Shown: positions 21,300 through 31,884 of the stretch, piece after piece | How the letters are laid out: the number at the start of each line of letters is the position of its first letter | Numbering within the stretch: the first letter of the stretch is position 1 | From: Ichthyophis bannanicus | Taxonomy: Eukaryota > Chordata > Amphibia > Gymnophiona > Ichthyophiidae | Length of the DNA: 64,000 bases | Assembly (NCBI GenBank): GCA_033557465.1 | Contig: CM066035.1 | Coordinates: forward strand, 896,551,309-896,615,308 | Direction of reading: 5' to 3' | Position numbers and translations under genes: made by a program | The notes under the pieces: generated by a model | Databases searched by the model: none | What the model was told of the DNA's origin: nothing | What the model saw: only the letters and a program-made list of their open reading frames with translations

Positions 21300-22680
21300 T
21301 CCCAGCCCCATCCCATTCTAATCCTCCCCCAACATCAGCTCCCTTCTAGTTGCAGTCTCACCCAGCATCCATTCCCTTCTAGTCCCTGCATCAGCCCATT
21401 TCCAGTCCAAGTCCCTTCATCTGCTCATTTTCAATCCTAGCCCCCCCATCAGCCCATTTCTACTCATTTCCTAGCCCCACCATCAGCCCATGTCAAATCA
21501 TAGCTCCCCTCCACTCAGCCCAATTCCAGTCCAAGCCCCCCCATGAGCCTACTTCCAGTTCTAGCCCCTCCATGAGTCCATTTCAATTCAAGCCCCCACC
21601 ACAGCCCATTTTCAATCTTAGCTCCCCCCAACAGCCCATTTCCAGTCCTATCCTAGCTGTTCCATCAGCCCATTTTCAGTCCTAGCTCCCTTCCCTCACA
21701 GCCCATTTCCATTCCAAGCCCCCTCCCCATCAGCTATTTGCAGTTCAAGCCTCCCCTTCCACTCAGCCCATTTCCAGTCCTAGCAACACCCCAACCCATT
21801 ACCAGTCCTAGCCCCCCGTCAATCAACTTCCAGTCCTAACCCCCATCACCCCATTTTCAGTTTAAGCCCCCCCCTATAACCCTTTACCAGTCCTAACCCC
21901 CCATCAGCCCATTTCCAGTCAGCCCCCCATAGCCCATTGCCAGTCCTAAACCCCCCCATCAGCCCACAGCCCATTACCAGTCCTAACCACATCAGCCCAC
22001 CTCAAGTCCTAACCCCTCCCCATCAGCCCATTTCCTGTCCTAGCCCCCCCCATAACCCATTATCAGTCCTACACCCCCATCAGCCCACTACCAGTCTTAA
22101 CCCCCCCATAGCCCATTACCAGTCCTAACCCCCCCATCAGCCCACTACCAGTCTTAACCCCCCCCATAGCCCATTACCAGTCCTAACCCCCCCATCACCC
22201 CATTTCCAGACAGCCCTCATCAGCTCATAGCCCATTGCCAGCCCTCATCAGCCCACAGCCCATTGCTAGTCTTAACTCCCCCCCATAGCCCACTGCGTCT
22301 TAACCCCCCTCCCCAGCCCACTGCCAGTCTTAACCCCCCCTCCCTAGCCCATTGCCAGTCTCAACCCCCCTCCCTCCCTCCCTCCCTCCCTAGCCCATTG
22401 CCAGTCTCAACCCCCCTCCCCCCTCCCTAGCCCATTGCCAGTCTTAACCTCCCTCCCTCCCTAGCCCATTGCCAGTCTCAACCCCCTCCCTCCCTCCCTA
22501 GCCCATTGCCAGTCTCAACCCCCCTCCCTCCCTAGCCCATTGCCAGTCTTAACCTCCCTCCCTCCCTAGCCCATTGCCAGTCTTAACCCCCCTCCCTCCC
22601 TCCCTCCCTAGCCCATTGCCAGTCTTAACCCCCCTCTCTCCCTCCCTAGCCCATTGCCAGTCTTAACCCCCTCCCTCGGC
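21300..22680. repeat. C-rich minisatellite inside hAT-A
   Basis: Degenerate tandem array with units of roughly 30-40 bp built on AGCCCATTGCCAGTC followed by TTAACCCCCC or a CCTCCCT run. Units are most alike at 22240-22680 and more diverged toward 21300 (CAGCCCATTTCCAGTCC variants). No plausible coding function; the Pro/His/Ser-rich ORF at 21937-22128 is a by-product. Confidence 0.85.
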
Positions 22681-22690
22681 TCATGGCAAT

Positions 22691-23041
22691 AAAAAAAAAA
22701 AAAGCTGCCCGCTGCCGCCGCGGCGGCATGGAGTGTCCCGCGGGGCTCCCTCTGCCCGGCGGGACTCTCCCGGCGCTGCTCAGCCCCTCTCTGCCGGCTT
22801 GCAGAGACGCGAAGGGAGAGAGAGTCTCCCTCGTGTCTCTCTTAAGCCCGCAGGGGCAGATGGGAAATTTCCCATCAGCCCCTGCGGGCTTAACAGAGAC
22901 CCGAGGGAGACTCTCCCTACGCGTCTCTGCAAGCCGGCAGAGAGGGGCTGAGCAGCGCCGGGAGAGTCCCGCCGGGCAGAGGGAGCCCCGCGGGACACTC
23001 CATGCCGCCGCGGCGGCAGCGGGCAGCTTTTTTTTTTTTTT
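22691..23041. repeat. Long palindrome inside hAT-A
   Basis: Arms of about 175 bp from an A13 run (22691-22703) to a T14 run (23028-23041) with a perfect centre GATGGGAAATTTCCCATC (22859-22876). The arms match at almost every base outside a few changes near the centre. Very CpG-rich, unlike the surrounding sequence. RNA from either strand would form a long hairpin. Confidence 0.9.
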
Positions 23042-23122
23042 AATGTGCGACCTTCCCGCGTGCCAGCTGCAAGGCCTTCGCGTGCCACAGCTGGCACGCG
23101 TGCCATAGGTTCGCCATCGCTG

Positions 23123-23178
23123 AGATAGACCATGTGGTCTTTTTCTGTCATCATGTTTCAATCTTTCTATGTTTCTAT
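23123..23178 (+). mobile_element. CR1 LINE, copy e, tail after hAT-A
   Basis: Starts with the second copy of AGATAGAC, continues CATGTGGTCTTTTTCTGTCA and ends with TTTCTATG, the same tail as in copies a and d. Confidence 0.88.
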
Positions 23179-24850
23179 AAGTATAAAGCCTTGTTTTGAA
23201 TTATTCAAGCCTAAAATCAAGTTATCAAATAGGGATGTGAGCAAGGTCTCAACACCATGATGTTGTCTAAAACCATGCTGTTGCAAATCAAGTGGTGCAT
23301 TGCAGTCGATACGGTCTTGTATTTGTTGCTGAACTATTTTCTTCATTATTTTCGATAAGAAGGGAAGACTCGAAATGGGATGGTAGGAGTTAGGGTCCTG
23401 TGTGTCTAGCTTAGAGTTTTTTAGGAGAGGTTTGATTGTTGCAGATTTCAATTGCTTTGGTACAACACCTTTGTTTGAAGGAAAGTCGGATAATGTTGGC
23501 AATGTAGGAGCTTAAATGAGGGCAGGTAGCTTTAATCCAGTGAGAAGGAAGGACATGGATCATTGGGTGGTGAGGTGGTTGTGTTAAGACCTTTTATAAT
23601 GTTTTCGATTTGTTTAGGAGAGTATGGGTAGAAGTGATTTAGAGTAGGAGTGCTGTTGGGTTCAGGCAGAGGAGTGTCCACGTAGAGGTCTCCCTGTTTG
23701 TCGATGGAAGTTTTGGTTTATTTTGGAAGTATAAGGCAATGTCTCGCGGGTGTACTAAGTTATTTGTTGGAAACAGAGATGAATCCTTAGTAAGATTGAA
23801 TTAATTTAAAGAGTTCACAAGGTCTGAGGGAACGCATCAGATGATTTGTGTGGTATTTCTTCTTTCTTTGCATAATGGCAAGTCGGTGTTCATTTAAGGT
23901 TTTCAAGTATAATTCCTGGTGATGAGGGAGCCTTGATTTACGCCATTTTCATTCAGTCTTTCTGAGGTTCTTTAGAGAGCTGTGTAAATCAGCTGTGAAC
24001 CAGATAGCGCTGTTCATCCTTTTATTTGGGTGATCACACTGAGATCTTAGGGCAGCTTTTCTTAGGGAAGTATTCCAAGTGTGTAGTAATTCAGTTAAGT
24101 CTGTAGGTTCTGGATCAGAGTTGAGGTCATTTAGAATTTCTGCAAGGAAAGATTCTCTATTGAACGGTTTAAAGCGACGCTCGAGTGGAGGTTCAGTAGT
24201 GGCAATAGCTTTGAGTATGGGCTTTTGCTTGGAATATGAAAAATGATAGCATTGTGGTCTGACCATGGTACTAGGAAGACCTGTGGGTGTACAAGGCTTT
24301 TTTTTTTAAATCTGTATATGTAGATGCGAAAATAAGGTCCAGTGTGTTACCTTTTGTGTGGGTAGGGGTATGTATTATTTGTTGATAGTTAAGTGAGGAC
24401 ATAGCATCAAGGAAAGCTGTGGCATTCTTCTTCGATTAGAGCTGGGAGGTTGAAGTCGCCTAGAATCCAGAGAGGTTTGGAATATTGCGAGTGGTTACAG
24501 ATTAGATCCAGTGTTATGGATAGGTCATCAGTGCAGGTAGATGGAGCACAGTAGAGTGCTGTAGCTAAATGCTTATTAGCTATCATGATGGTGTCAGTGT
24601 TAGTGTTATGGATGGAGAGGCATTGGAATTGCAGGTCAGACTTAGCCATGATGAGTGTGCCTCCACCTTGTTAGTCCTAAGGGAGTTGAAGGTGTCATAA
24701 TTTGGAAGCTTGAGCTGGTTAAAAAGTACTTTGTCATTATCTGTTAGCCACGATTCTGTGATGAAGATTGTCAAGCTTTTGATTCTTGACGTAGTCAGCA
24801 ATGACTGGCCATTTCTTCCGGATGGATCTCGCATTTACAAGCATGCATTT
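23179..24850 (-). mobile_element. L2 LINE, copy 3, segment 3 (RT N-terminus, linker, endonuclease)
   Basis: Upstream half of L2 copy 3. RT N-terminus at 23167-23502: YHPISSLPFLSKIMKKIVQQ, QHGFRQHHGVETLLTSLFDN, KQGFILI, which reads on into FMDIAAAFD of segment 2. Linker at 23949-24266: WFTADLHSSLKNL. Endonuclease at 24407-24834: IFITESWLTDNDKVLFNQLK and LWILGDFNLPALIEE in shifted frames. Many stops and frameshifts. The 5' end is not sharply defined and lies between about 24840 and 24910. Confidence 0.83.
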
Positions 24851-25071
24851 TAGCGCTTTTTCATTTATGCACTTGTGTGAGACATTTTCTTGGTGGATGG
24901 CAAACTATATGGATAATATGTTGATGTCTTATTAGGCGAGGGTGTCTCATAGATATGAAGTCACCGTCTTGATGGTTTCAACCAAATCTGTGTACAGTGG
25001 GAATTAAGCTATGAATCCGCTGGGCCACTTTGTGTCCACGCCTCTTGGTGTCATTCATTAGTCTTAAGGAT

Positions 25072-25640
25072 TTATTTTTTTATTTAGAAGGATTTAGTAT
25101 ACCGCTTTATCATTAATTCAAAGCGGTTTGGCACATCAAACAATCAATAATAATGTGTGGTCTGTAGCATGCAGTGGGAGAACTAAGAAGAATGGTGTGT
25201 GGTGCAGTGTGTCAGATTTTATCGGTGAGCTATTTACATAATGAGCAATATACTTATATACAATAATGGAGCCGTGTGAAAGGTGCGCTAGGATCATGAT
25301 CCTGTATTGTCTTGAAAGTAGTAAAAAGGAGTCATTTATGTGAGGTCCTTGAAATGTTCTGTAAATAGAGCAGTCTTATGTTTTCTGAAGTCCTTGAGAT
25401 CTTTGGTTGATCTTAGGTGGTCTGGGAGGGAGTTCCATATAGCGGGCGCTGCCAGGGAGAGTGCCCTACTTGATGTGGCCTGCTTTGTTTTAGCAAATTC
25501 CTTTGGTGTTCTGATGGTGTCTGAGGTTCCTTTTCTTCTTGGTCTCTTGCTGTCATCGGTTTTTATGAGTGGTTGTAGGCTGTCAGCTGAGAGGTTGTGT
25601 ATTATTTTGAATATGTGTAAAAGTACTTTGAATTGGACTC
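25072..25640 (-). mobile_element. L2 LINE, copy 4, 5'-truncated, with long target duplication
   Basis: Short antisense L2: tail and hairpin (TATACCGCTTT...AAAGCGGTTTGG) at 25072-25132 and a C-terminal RT frame 25336-25665 (IFKIIHNLSADSLQPLIKTD, RALSLAAPAIWNSLPDHLRS). The flanks 25031-25071 and 25641-25682 are a ~41-bp direct repeat (TGTGTCCACGCC...TCATTCATTAGTCT), which is the target-site duplication. Confidence 0.88.
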
Positions 25641-25682
25641 TGTGTCCACGCCCTCTTGGTGTCATTCATTAGTCTAAAGGAT

Positions 25683-26055
25683 GTCTTTTCAGTCTGGTGC
25701 TCAGGAGCTAGTGAGTCCCATACGTGTAGACTGCATTTCTGCTTGTTTCTGAAGATAGCGCAGTTACTCACCTGTAACAGGTGATCCTCTGGAACAGAAA
25801 GAATCAGTCTTCACAACCCACCCTCCTCCTCAGGAGTTGTTGGATATACCTTTTCCTCTACCTGTCAGCTACAAACTCAACCAAGGAGAGAAGGTGAGAA
25901 GGCAGAAGCGCAGGCTCAGTGGAGTGCTTCCAAAGGCTTTCCTATTGGATGCTGGGAAGCGTTCCCACACGGGCTCCATCAGTACCGACAATATCATATG
26001 TGAAGACTGATTTTCTGCTGTTCCTAGAGATTACCTGTTACAGGTGACTAACTGC
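25683..26055 (+). mobile_element. DIRS fragment D2: internal complementary region plus 3' ITR
   Basis: Only the 3' end of a DIRS: internal complementary region (about 25720-25818, with CACCTGTAACAGGTGATC), a spacer, then the 3' inverted terminal repeat with GGCTTTCCTATTGGATGCTGG and CATATGTGAAGACTGA, ending TTACAGGTGACTAACTGCTT. No ORF. Confidence 0.85.
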
Positions 26056-26261
26056 TTTATGGAAAGAGTGGTAGATGTGTGGAATAGTCTCCCAGTGGAG
26101 GATGTAGAGTCAAGGACAGTATCTGAATACAAAAAAGCATGGGACAAACAGAGGATCTCTAAAGGTATAAAGGGGGACTATTGTAGTTGATATGGAAGGG
26201 CAGACTAAATAGGCCATGTGATCTTTTTCTGTCGTCATGTTTCTGTGTTTATAAAGCTCTA
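26056..26261 (+). mobile_element. CR1 LINE fragment, 3' end
   Basis: CR1 3' end with WNSLPVEDVESRTVSEYKKA-like codons and the AATAGGCCATGTGATC tail. It follows D2 directly and abuts the antisense CR1 at 26262. Confidence 0.8.
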
Positions 26262-27598
26262 TCATATCTCCCCTCAGCTATCTCTTTTCCAAGTTGAAGA
26301 GCCCTAACCTTTTAAGCCTTTCCCCATATGGGTATCCTTCCATCCCCTTTACCATTTTGGTAGTTCTTTTCTGTATCTTTTCTATTTTTGCTATATCCTT
26401 TTTTAAGATATGGCAGCTAGAATTGCACACAATATTCGAGGTACAGTAGCACCATGGAATGATACAGTGCTGCGCAAGCCTTATAACGCTATATAAATGA
26501 TTAATAGTAGTAGTAGGCATTATAATATCCTTGGATTTATTCTCTATTCCTTTTCTTATGATTCCTAGCATTCTATTTGCTTTCTTGGCTGCCACTGGAC
26601 ACTGGGTGGAGGGTTTAAACATATCTATGATAGCGCCTAAATCTTTTTCTTTGGTGGTGGTTCGTAATGTGGAACCTTGCATTGCATAACCATAGTTTGG
26701 GTTATTCTTTCCTAGGTGTATAACTTAGCATTTGTCCACATGAAATTTCATCTGTCATTTGGATGTCTAGTCTTCCAGTTTATCAATGTCCTCTTGCAAC
26801 TATTCACAATCCTCTTGTGTATTAACAACTTTGAATAATTTTGTGTCATCTGTAGATTTGATCATCTCACTCGTTATTCCCATTTCCAGGCCATTTATGA
26901 ATGTTAAAAATCAGTGGGCCCAGCACCGAACCCTGGGATGCTCCATTATTCACCTTTCTCCATTGGGAAAATTGGTCATTTAGCCATGCTCTCTGCTTTC
27001 TATCTTTTAGCCAGTTCCTGATCCACAATAGTACACTGCCTCCTATCCTATAACTTTTTATTTTTGCCAAGTCTCTCATGAGGGACCTTGTCAAAGGCTT
27101 TCTGAAAATTCAGATACACCATATCAACCTGCTCACCTTTATCTACTTGTTTGTTCATATCTTAAAAAAATATAACAGATTAGTAAGACAAGATCTTCTT
27201 TGGTTAAATCCATGTTGGCTTTCTCCCATTAAACTGTAACTACATGTAAAAAAAACGTTATTCTTTATAATGGTTTCTACCATTTTGCCCGGTACTGATG
27301 TCAGTCTGTTTCCGGAATACCCCTGGAACCCTTTATAAAAATTGGTGTTACATTGGTCACACTCCAATCTTCTGGTACTGCAAGTGATTTTAATGATAGT
27401 TTGCAGACGTTTTAGTAATATGTAATCTCATATTTCAGTTCTTTCAGCACCCTCCGATTTATTCAATCCAGTTCAGGTGATTTGCTACTCTTCAGTTTAT
27501 CAAATAGTTGTAATACATCTTCCTGGTTTATCAGTATTTCTTTGAATTCTTCTGGTACATCACCTTTAAATACCATTTGAAGCATGGATAACTTCCCT
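26262..27598 (-). mobile_element. CR1 LINE, copy g, antisense, cut by D3
   Basis: Antisense CR1 RT region in decayed pieces: 26278-26682 (KEKDLGAIIDMF, ANRMLGIIRKGIENKSKDII, PYGERLKRLGLFNLEKR), 26867-27094 (LLWIRNWLKDRKQRAWLN, ASQGSVLGPLIFN), 27155-27367 (VPGKMVETIIKN, LMGESQHGFNQRRSCLTNLL) and 27463 on (EVLQLFDKLKSSKSPELD). Sequence stops at the D3 5' end. A 48-bp retroposon tail is inserted at 26468. Confidence 0.85.
26468..26515 (+). mobile_element. Tail-only retroposon insertion (~48 bp) in CR1 copy g
   Basis: TGCTGCGCAAGCC...GCTATATAAATGA followed by TTAATAGTAGTAGTAG sits in the middle of a CR1 segment that is uninterrupted at 34200-34220 (GGAATGATACAGAGGCATTA). A (TAG)n-tailed LINE or SINE 3' end explains it. 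Confidence 0.7.
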
Positions 27599-27760
27599 AT
27601 CTCCAGGAACAAGCAGGAATGAGTCTTCACATATGGGTACGTCGGTACCAACGGAGCCCGCGCGGGAACGCTCCCCAGCTTCCCAAAAAGGAAAGCTTTT
27701 GGGAGCATCCCACAGCGCCTGCGCGCTGCCTTCCCGCCTTTCCTAACCGCCTCTCCTCAG
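27599..27760 (+). repeat. D3 5' inverted terminal repeat
   Basis: About 160 bp: AACAAGCAGGAATGAGTCTT, GGTACGTCGGTACC, AAAGGAAAGCTTTTGGGAGC, then GCGCTGCCTTCCCGCC. It is the inverted complement of 32085-32215. A C/T-rich leader follows before gag. Confidence 0.88.
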
Positions 27761-27988
27761 TTCTTCTTTGCCGCGGAGCCAGCAGGTCGAGTCCTGTCAC
27801 CGCTGAAGAAGTTCTTTGTTTTATTTTATTTCTTTGGTCACGCGTCTGCCTCCCCCGACTCCGGACCGGTACCGCCAGTCTTTTCTTTCTTTTCTTCAAA
27901 AAAAACAAAAAAACAAACAATATATTTTTCCCTCACTTAGTGTATTTTTCTTCTTTTGGGCCTTAGGCCTCACAAGAAATTTTTCCTC

Positions 27989-29460
27989 ATGGAAAAACCA
28001 GCCTCCGGGTTTAAGAAATGCACTAAGTGCAGCGGTACTATTTCTGTTACTGACACCCATGAATGGTGTCTTAAATGTTTGGGTCCTGAACACTCCATTT
28101 CGGATTGTCCGTCCTGCTCTTTGATGTCTAAACGGGGGTTACAGAACCGAGCAGCCAAGCTCCATGTGCTGTTTCCCTCTGATGCAGCTTCAGTAGCATT
28201 GACGTCTTCCAGGGCTGCTTCTTCCTCCCATGGATCTCAGGTAACCAAACATAAATCCAGCCGGTCCTCGAAGGGTAGATCTCCCTCTAAGCATCGAGAT
28301 GCCTCCGGGCTTGCCCTCAAGGATCCTGCACAGGCAAAACAACCCCGGCGGGAAGCTCCGGCTTCCAAAGCTCCACCTATGGGGTTACAGGTTGACATCG
28401 ATGGCACGGCCTCGACCGATCACCTGTTAGAATGCTCTGGGGTACCGGCGCAACCTTCCGGTACCGAATTCCAGGCATTCATGGCGTCGATGGATCAGAA
28501 TGTTCTATCCATGCAGCAAGCTATCGCGACCTTCATTCAAGCTGCGACGCCGCTGATACCACAACAAACTCCGTTGTCGGTATCGGCTCCGGTACCGGCA
28601 CCAGCGCCGGTACCGGTACCAACTGCATCGGCATCGACCAGGATACCGACTGCAGCGGTTCCCTGTCCAGGGCTGTTCATCGGTAACGAACCGGTACCGA
28701 TGACGCCCGATGTCGATACCGCTCGATACGCGTACCGAGCTTTAGAAGAGCACCCTGACAGGCGGTACTTTGATTCCTCTGATGATTCTGATACATCAGA
28801 GGAGTCTGCTGAAGTATCCATAGCCCTTCCTGAAGAGCCGCCTTCTCCAAAAAAGAATGTCTCCTCCAGAGGATTTGTCCTTTCAAGACTTCATAAGAGA
28901 AGTAGCTAAAGGACTTTCTATTTCAGTAACCTCTGAATCAGAGCCTAGAGCAAAAAAATTAGATATTTTAGATTATTGTAAGGCTCCTAAAGAGGCAGTC
29001 GCCTTACCAATTCATGAGATTCTTTATGAACACATGATTGACTTATGGGAGACTCCTGTCACTATCTCTCCTCATTCGCGCAGATTGGACACTATGTATC
29101 GTGTCCCTCCTTGTCCTGGTTTTCATAAAACACAGCTTCCTCACCATTCTATTGTGGTGTGCAGTCAGCTATGAAGAGGATAAAGAGTGCAAAAAGACAC
29201 TCTTCTGCTCCTCCAGGAAGAGAATGCAGGACCTTGGATGCTTTTGGTAGGAAAATCTTCCAAGCGAGTATGCTCATTGCCAGAATCAACTCCTATAGTC
29301 TCTATATGGGTATGTTTCTGAAAGAGGTTGCAGATAAACTGCACACTTTCCTCCCTTTTATTCCAGAGGATAAAAGGGAAGAATTTCTTATTTGGCTTAA
29401 GCATACTCAAGATATTTCAAAGTTTTCCAACCGTGCAGCTTTTGACTCCTTTGAAGGTGC
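27989..29460 (+). pseudogene. DIRS D3 gag, frameshifted
   Basis: Structural protein of the element, presumed to coat its RNA. The start Met at 27989 (MEKPASGFKKC) is shared with D6 and D7. Two Cys pairs (KCTKC and CLKC) and H-x4-C-x2-C (HSISDCPSC) form a zinc-binding-like N-terminus. Then come Ser/Lys-rich SQVTKHKSSRSSKGRSPSKH, a Pro/Val-rich tract encoded by GGTACCG-rich DNA, and an acidic region (SSDDSDTSEESAEV). The frame is lost by a 2-nt deletion near 28850, continues in another frame (LSFQDFIREVAKGLSISVTS) to 29174, and again from 29159 (RECRTLDAFGRKIFQASML). It ends in the deletion junction at FDSFEGA. Confidence 0.87.
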
Positions 29461-30733
29461 CACACGAATGGTCCCTGGACATGGATCAGGTACTCAGAAT
29501 CTTCCAAGAATGGGGAACCCCGGACATAGACCTCTTTGCAAGTCCGTGGAATGCCAAACTTCCCCGGTTCTGTTCCAGAATTCCGTGTCAGGGAGTTCAG
29601 GCCAAGGATGCCTTCCTCCTTCACTGGGGTCAAGGCTTCCTGTATGCCTTTCCACCCATTCCTTTGATTCCCAAGACTCTGTTCAAACTCCAGAGGGATC
29701 AAGGATCTATGATCCTCATAGCTCCACGCTGGCCACGCCAAGTGTGGTACCCTCTACTTCTGCATCTCTCCCAAGCCCCCTCCCTGGACTTGGGAGCTGC
29801 TCCAGACCACCTGTCCCAGGAGGAGGGGACTTTGTGGCACCCAAACCCCATGTCCCTTCACCTCAGAGCTTGGTTACTGAAGGCCTAGACCTTCAAGGCT
29901 GGAATCTTTCTCAGCAAGTGAAGGATATCCTCCATGCTTCTAGGAAACCTTCTACTAGACGTTCCTATGCTTTTAAATGGAAAAGGTTTTCCATTTGGTG
30001 TACTGAAAAGGGTCTTGACCCTCTAGCACTACCTTTGAATTCTCTATTGGAATATCTCCTGCATCTTTCCAATTCAGGCCTTAAGACGAATTCAGTAAGG
30101 GTCCATTTGAGCGCTATTGCAGCATCCCTTAAGCCTATCAATGGACAGCCTATTTCCTCTCATCCTCTTATTGCAAGATTCATGAGAGGCCTAACTTTAA
30201 CTAAACCTCCCATTAGGCCTCCTCCGGTGGCATGGGACTTAAATCTGGTTCTTGGTCAGCTTATGAAGCCTCCTTTTGAACCCTTAGCCACCACCTCCTT
30301 GAAATTTCTTTCCTGGAAGGTTATTTTCCTCATTGCAGTCACCTCAGCTCGCCGCATCAGTGAGCTGCAGGCCTTAGTGGCTAATCCACCTTATACAAGA
30401 TTCCATCATGATAAGGTAGTCCTTAGGACCAATCCACACTTTATGCCTAAAGTGGTCTCACCTTTTCACTGGGGCCAAGACTTCCTTTATGCCTGTCCAC
30501 CAATTCCCCTAATTCCCAAGACACTATTCAAGCTTCAGAGAGATCAAGGGACCATGATCCTCATAGCACCACATTGGCCACGCCAAGTATGGTACCCTCT
30601 ACTTCTGCATCTCTCTCAAGCTCCTTCCCTGGACTTGGGCTCTGCACCAGACCTTCTGTCCCAGGAAGAGGGAACTTTGTGGCACCCAAACCCCCAGTCG
30701 CTCCATTTCAGGGCTTGGTTGCTGAGGGCCTAG
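29461..30733 (+). pseudogene. DIRS D3 bridge and recombinase copy 1, chimeric end
   Basis: Continues in one open frame from gag: the recombinase frame of the bridge region, then LNLSQQVKDILHASRKPSTR, NSVRVHLSAIAASLKP, PPPVAWDLNLVLGQLMKPP and VTSARRISELQALVANPP with the first catalytic Arg. At about 30466, after KVVSPFHW, it jumps into the bridge in its own frame (GQDFLYACPPIPLIPKTLFK) and stops at 30733. The HxxR box and catalytic Tyr are therefore missing from this copy. The junction shares TTTCAC/TTCACTGGGG microhomology. Confidence 0.87.
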
Positions 30734-31770
30734 ACCTTCAAGATTTTCATCTCTCTCAGCAAGTCAGAGATGTTATTCATGCCTCTAGAAAGCCTTCTAC
30801 TAGACGTTCCTATGCTTTCAAATGGAAAAGATTTACCATTTGGTGTTCAGGGAAAGGTCTAAAGCCTCTTGCAATACCTCTGAATTCTCTACTAGAGTAT
30901 CTTCTGCATCTATCCCATGCAGGTCTGAAAACAAATTCAGTAAGAGTCCATTTGAGTGCTATTGCAGCGTCCCTCAAGCCTCTCAATGGACAACCTATTT
31001 CCTCTCATCCACCTATACCAAGATTCATGAGAGGCCTTCTTTTAACTAAACCTCCCATTAGACCACCTCCAGTGGCATGGGACTTAAACCTGGTTCTTGG
31101 CCAGCTTATGAAGCCACCCGTTGAACCTTTAGCCACCACCTCCTTGAAATTCCTTTCTTGGAAAGTTATTTTTCTCATTGCAGTCACCTCAGCACGCCGC
31201 ATCAGTGAGTTGCAAGCTTTGGTGGCTAATCCTCCTTAAACAAGGTTCCATCATGATAAGGTAGTCCTCAGGACCAATCCACACTTTATGCCTAAAGTGG
31301 TCTCACCTTTTCATCTGAACCAAGAGGTATATTTGCCTGTCTTTTTTCCAGGACCTCATGCATCAAATGCAGAGAGGAATCTTCATACCTTGGATTGTAA
31401 GAGAGCTCTCGCTTTTTACTTACAAAGAACACAGCAACATAGAAAGTCTTCTCAACTCTTTGTTGCTTTTGATCCTTCTCATTTAGGACTTCCAGTCTCT
31501 AAGAGAACACTGTCCAACTGGATTGCTCTGTGTATTTCTTTCGCCTACCAGAGTAGGAACATTTCTCTGGAGGGCCATGTCACAGCTCACAATGTGAGAG
31601 CCATGGCAGCCTCAATGGCTCATCTAAACTGTGTGTCCATCGACCAAATCTGTCGAGCGGCCACCTGGGCCTCGGTTCATACCTTCACAGCCCATTACTG
31701 TTTGGACAAGGACTCCCGCCGGGATGCCTCGTTTGGTCAGGCTGTTCTCAAACACCTGTTCCATTCCTAA
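30574..31770 (+). pseudogene. DIRS D3 tyrosine recombinase copy 2, one stop codon
   Basis: Second recombinase copy: LHLSQQVRDVIHASRKPSTR, NSVRVHLSAIAASLKPLNGQ, SARRISELQALVANPP (first Arg), then a TAA at 31237-31239 where D4 has TAT. The same frame resumes with FHLNQEVYLPVFFP, SKRTLSNWIALCISFAYQS, HVTAHNVRAMAASMAHLN (H-x-x-R) and HTFTAHYCLDKDSRRD (Tyr nucleophile), ending LKHLFHS. All active-site residues seen in D4 are present; the single nonsense codon and the missing RT make it inactive in cis. Confidence 0.9.
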
Positions 31771-31884
31771 TCAACTCCTACCCACCTACCCTGGTCGGAT
31801 GCCAGAGATCCATGGGGGGAGGTAGAATCCTTTTCAAGGACACACAACCTGGGGTTTCTCCCTGGCATCTGCAGCTAGGGAGTC

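Larger units (their letters stand above)
20474..23122. mobile_element. hAT-type DNA transposon hAT-A, non-autonomous, 2.65 kb
   Basis: Left end CAGTGATGGCTAACCT, right end the complement of CAGCGATGGCGAACCT, a 16-bp terminal inverted repeat with two mismatches. It is flanked by a perfect 8-bp target duplication, AGATAGAC (20466-20473 and 23123-23130), exactly as hAT transposases generate. The CR1 tail is contiguous across the site. The interior holds a 98-codon ORF (20623-20919) with no recognisable similarity, a C-rich minisatellite and a long near-perfect palindrome, with no transposase. It must have been moved in trans. Confidence 0.88.

Noticed and set aside
21937..22680. CRISPR-like array
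   Set aside because: Units are degenerate and contiguous, without unique spacers, inside a vertebrate hAT; it is a minisatellite.
22646..23161. Overlapping 124-171-codon frames on both strands in hAT-A
   Set aside because: They come from the long palindrome, which gives equal frames on both strands; composition is Arg/Gly/Pro-rich with no domain.
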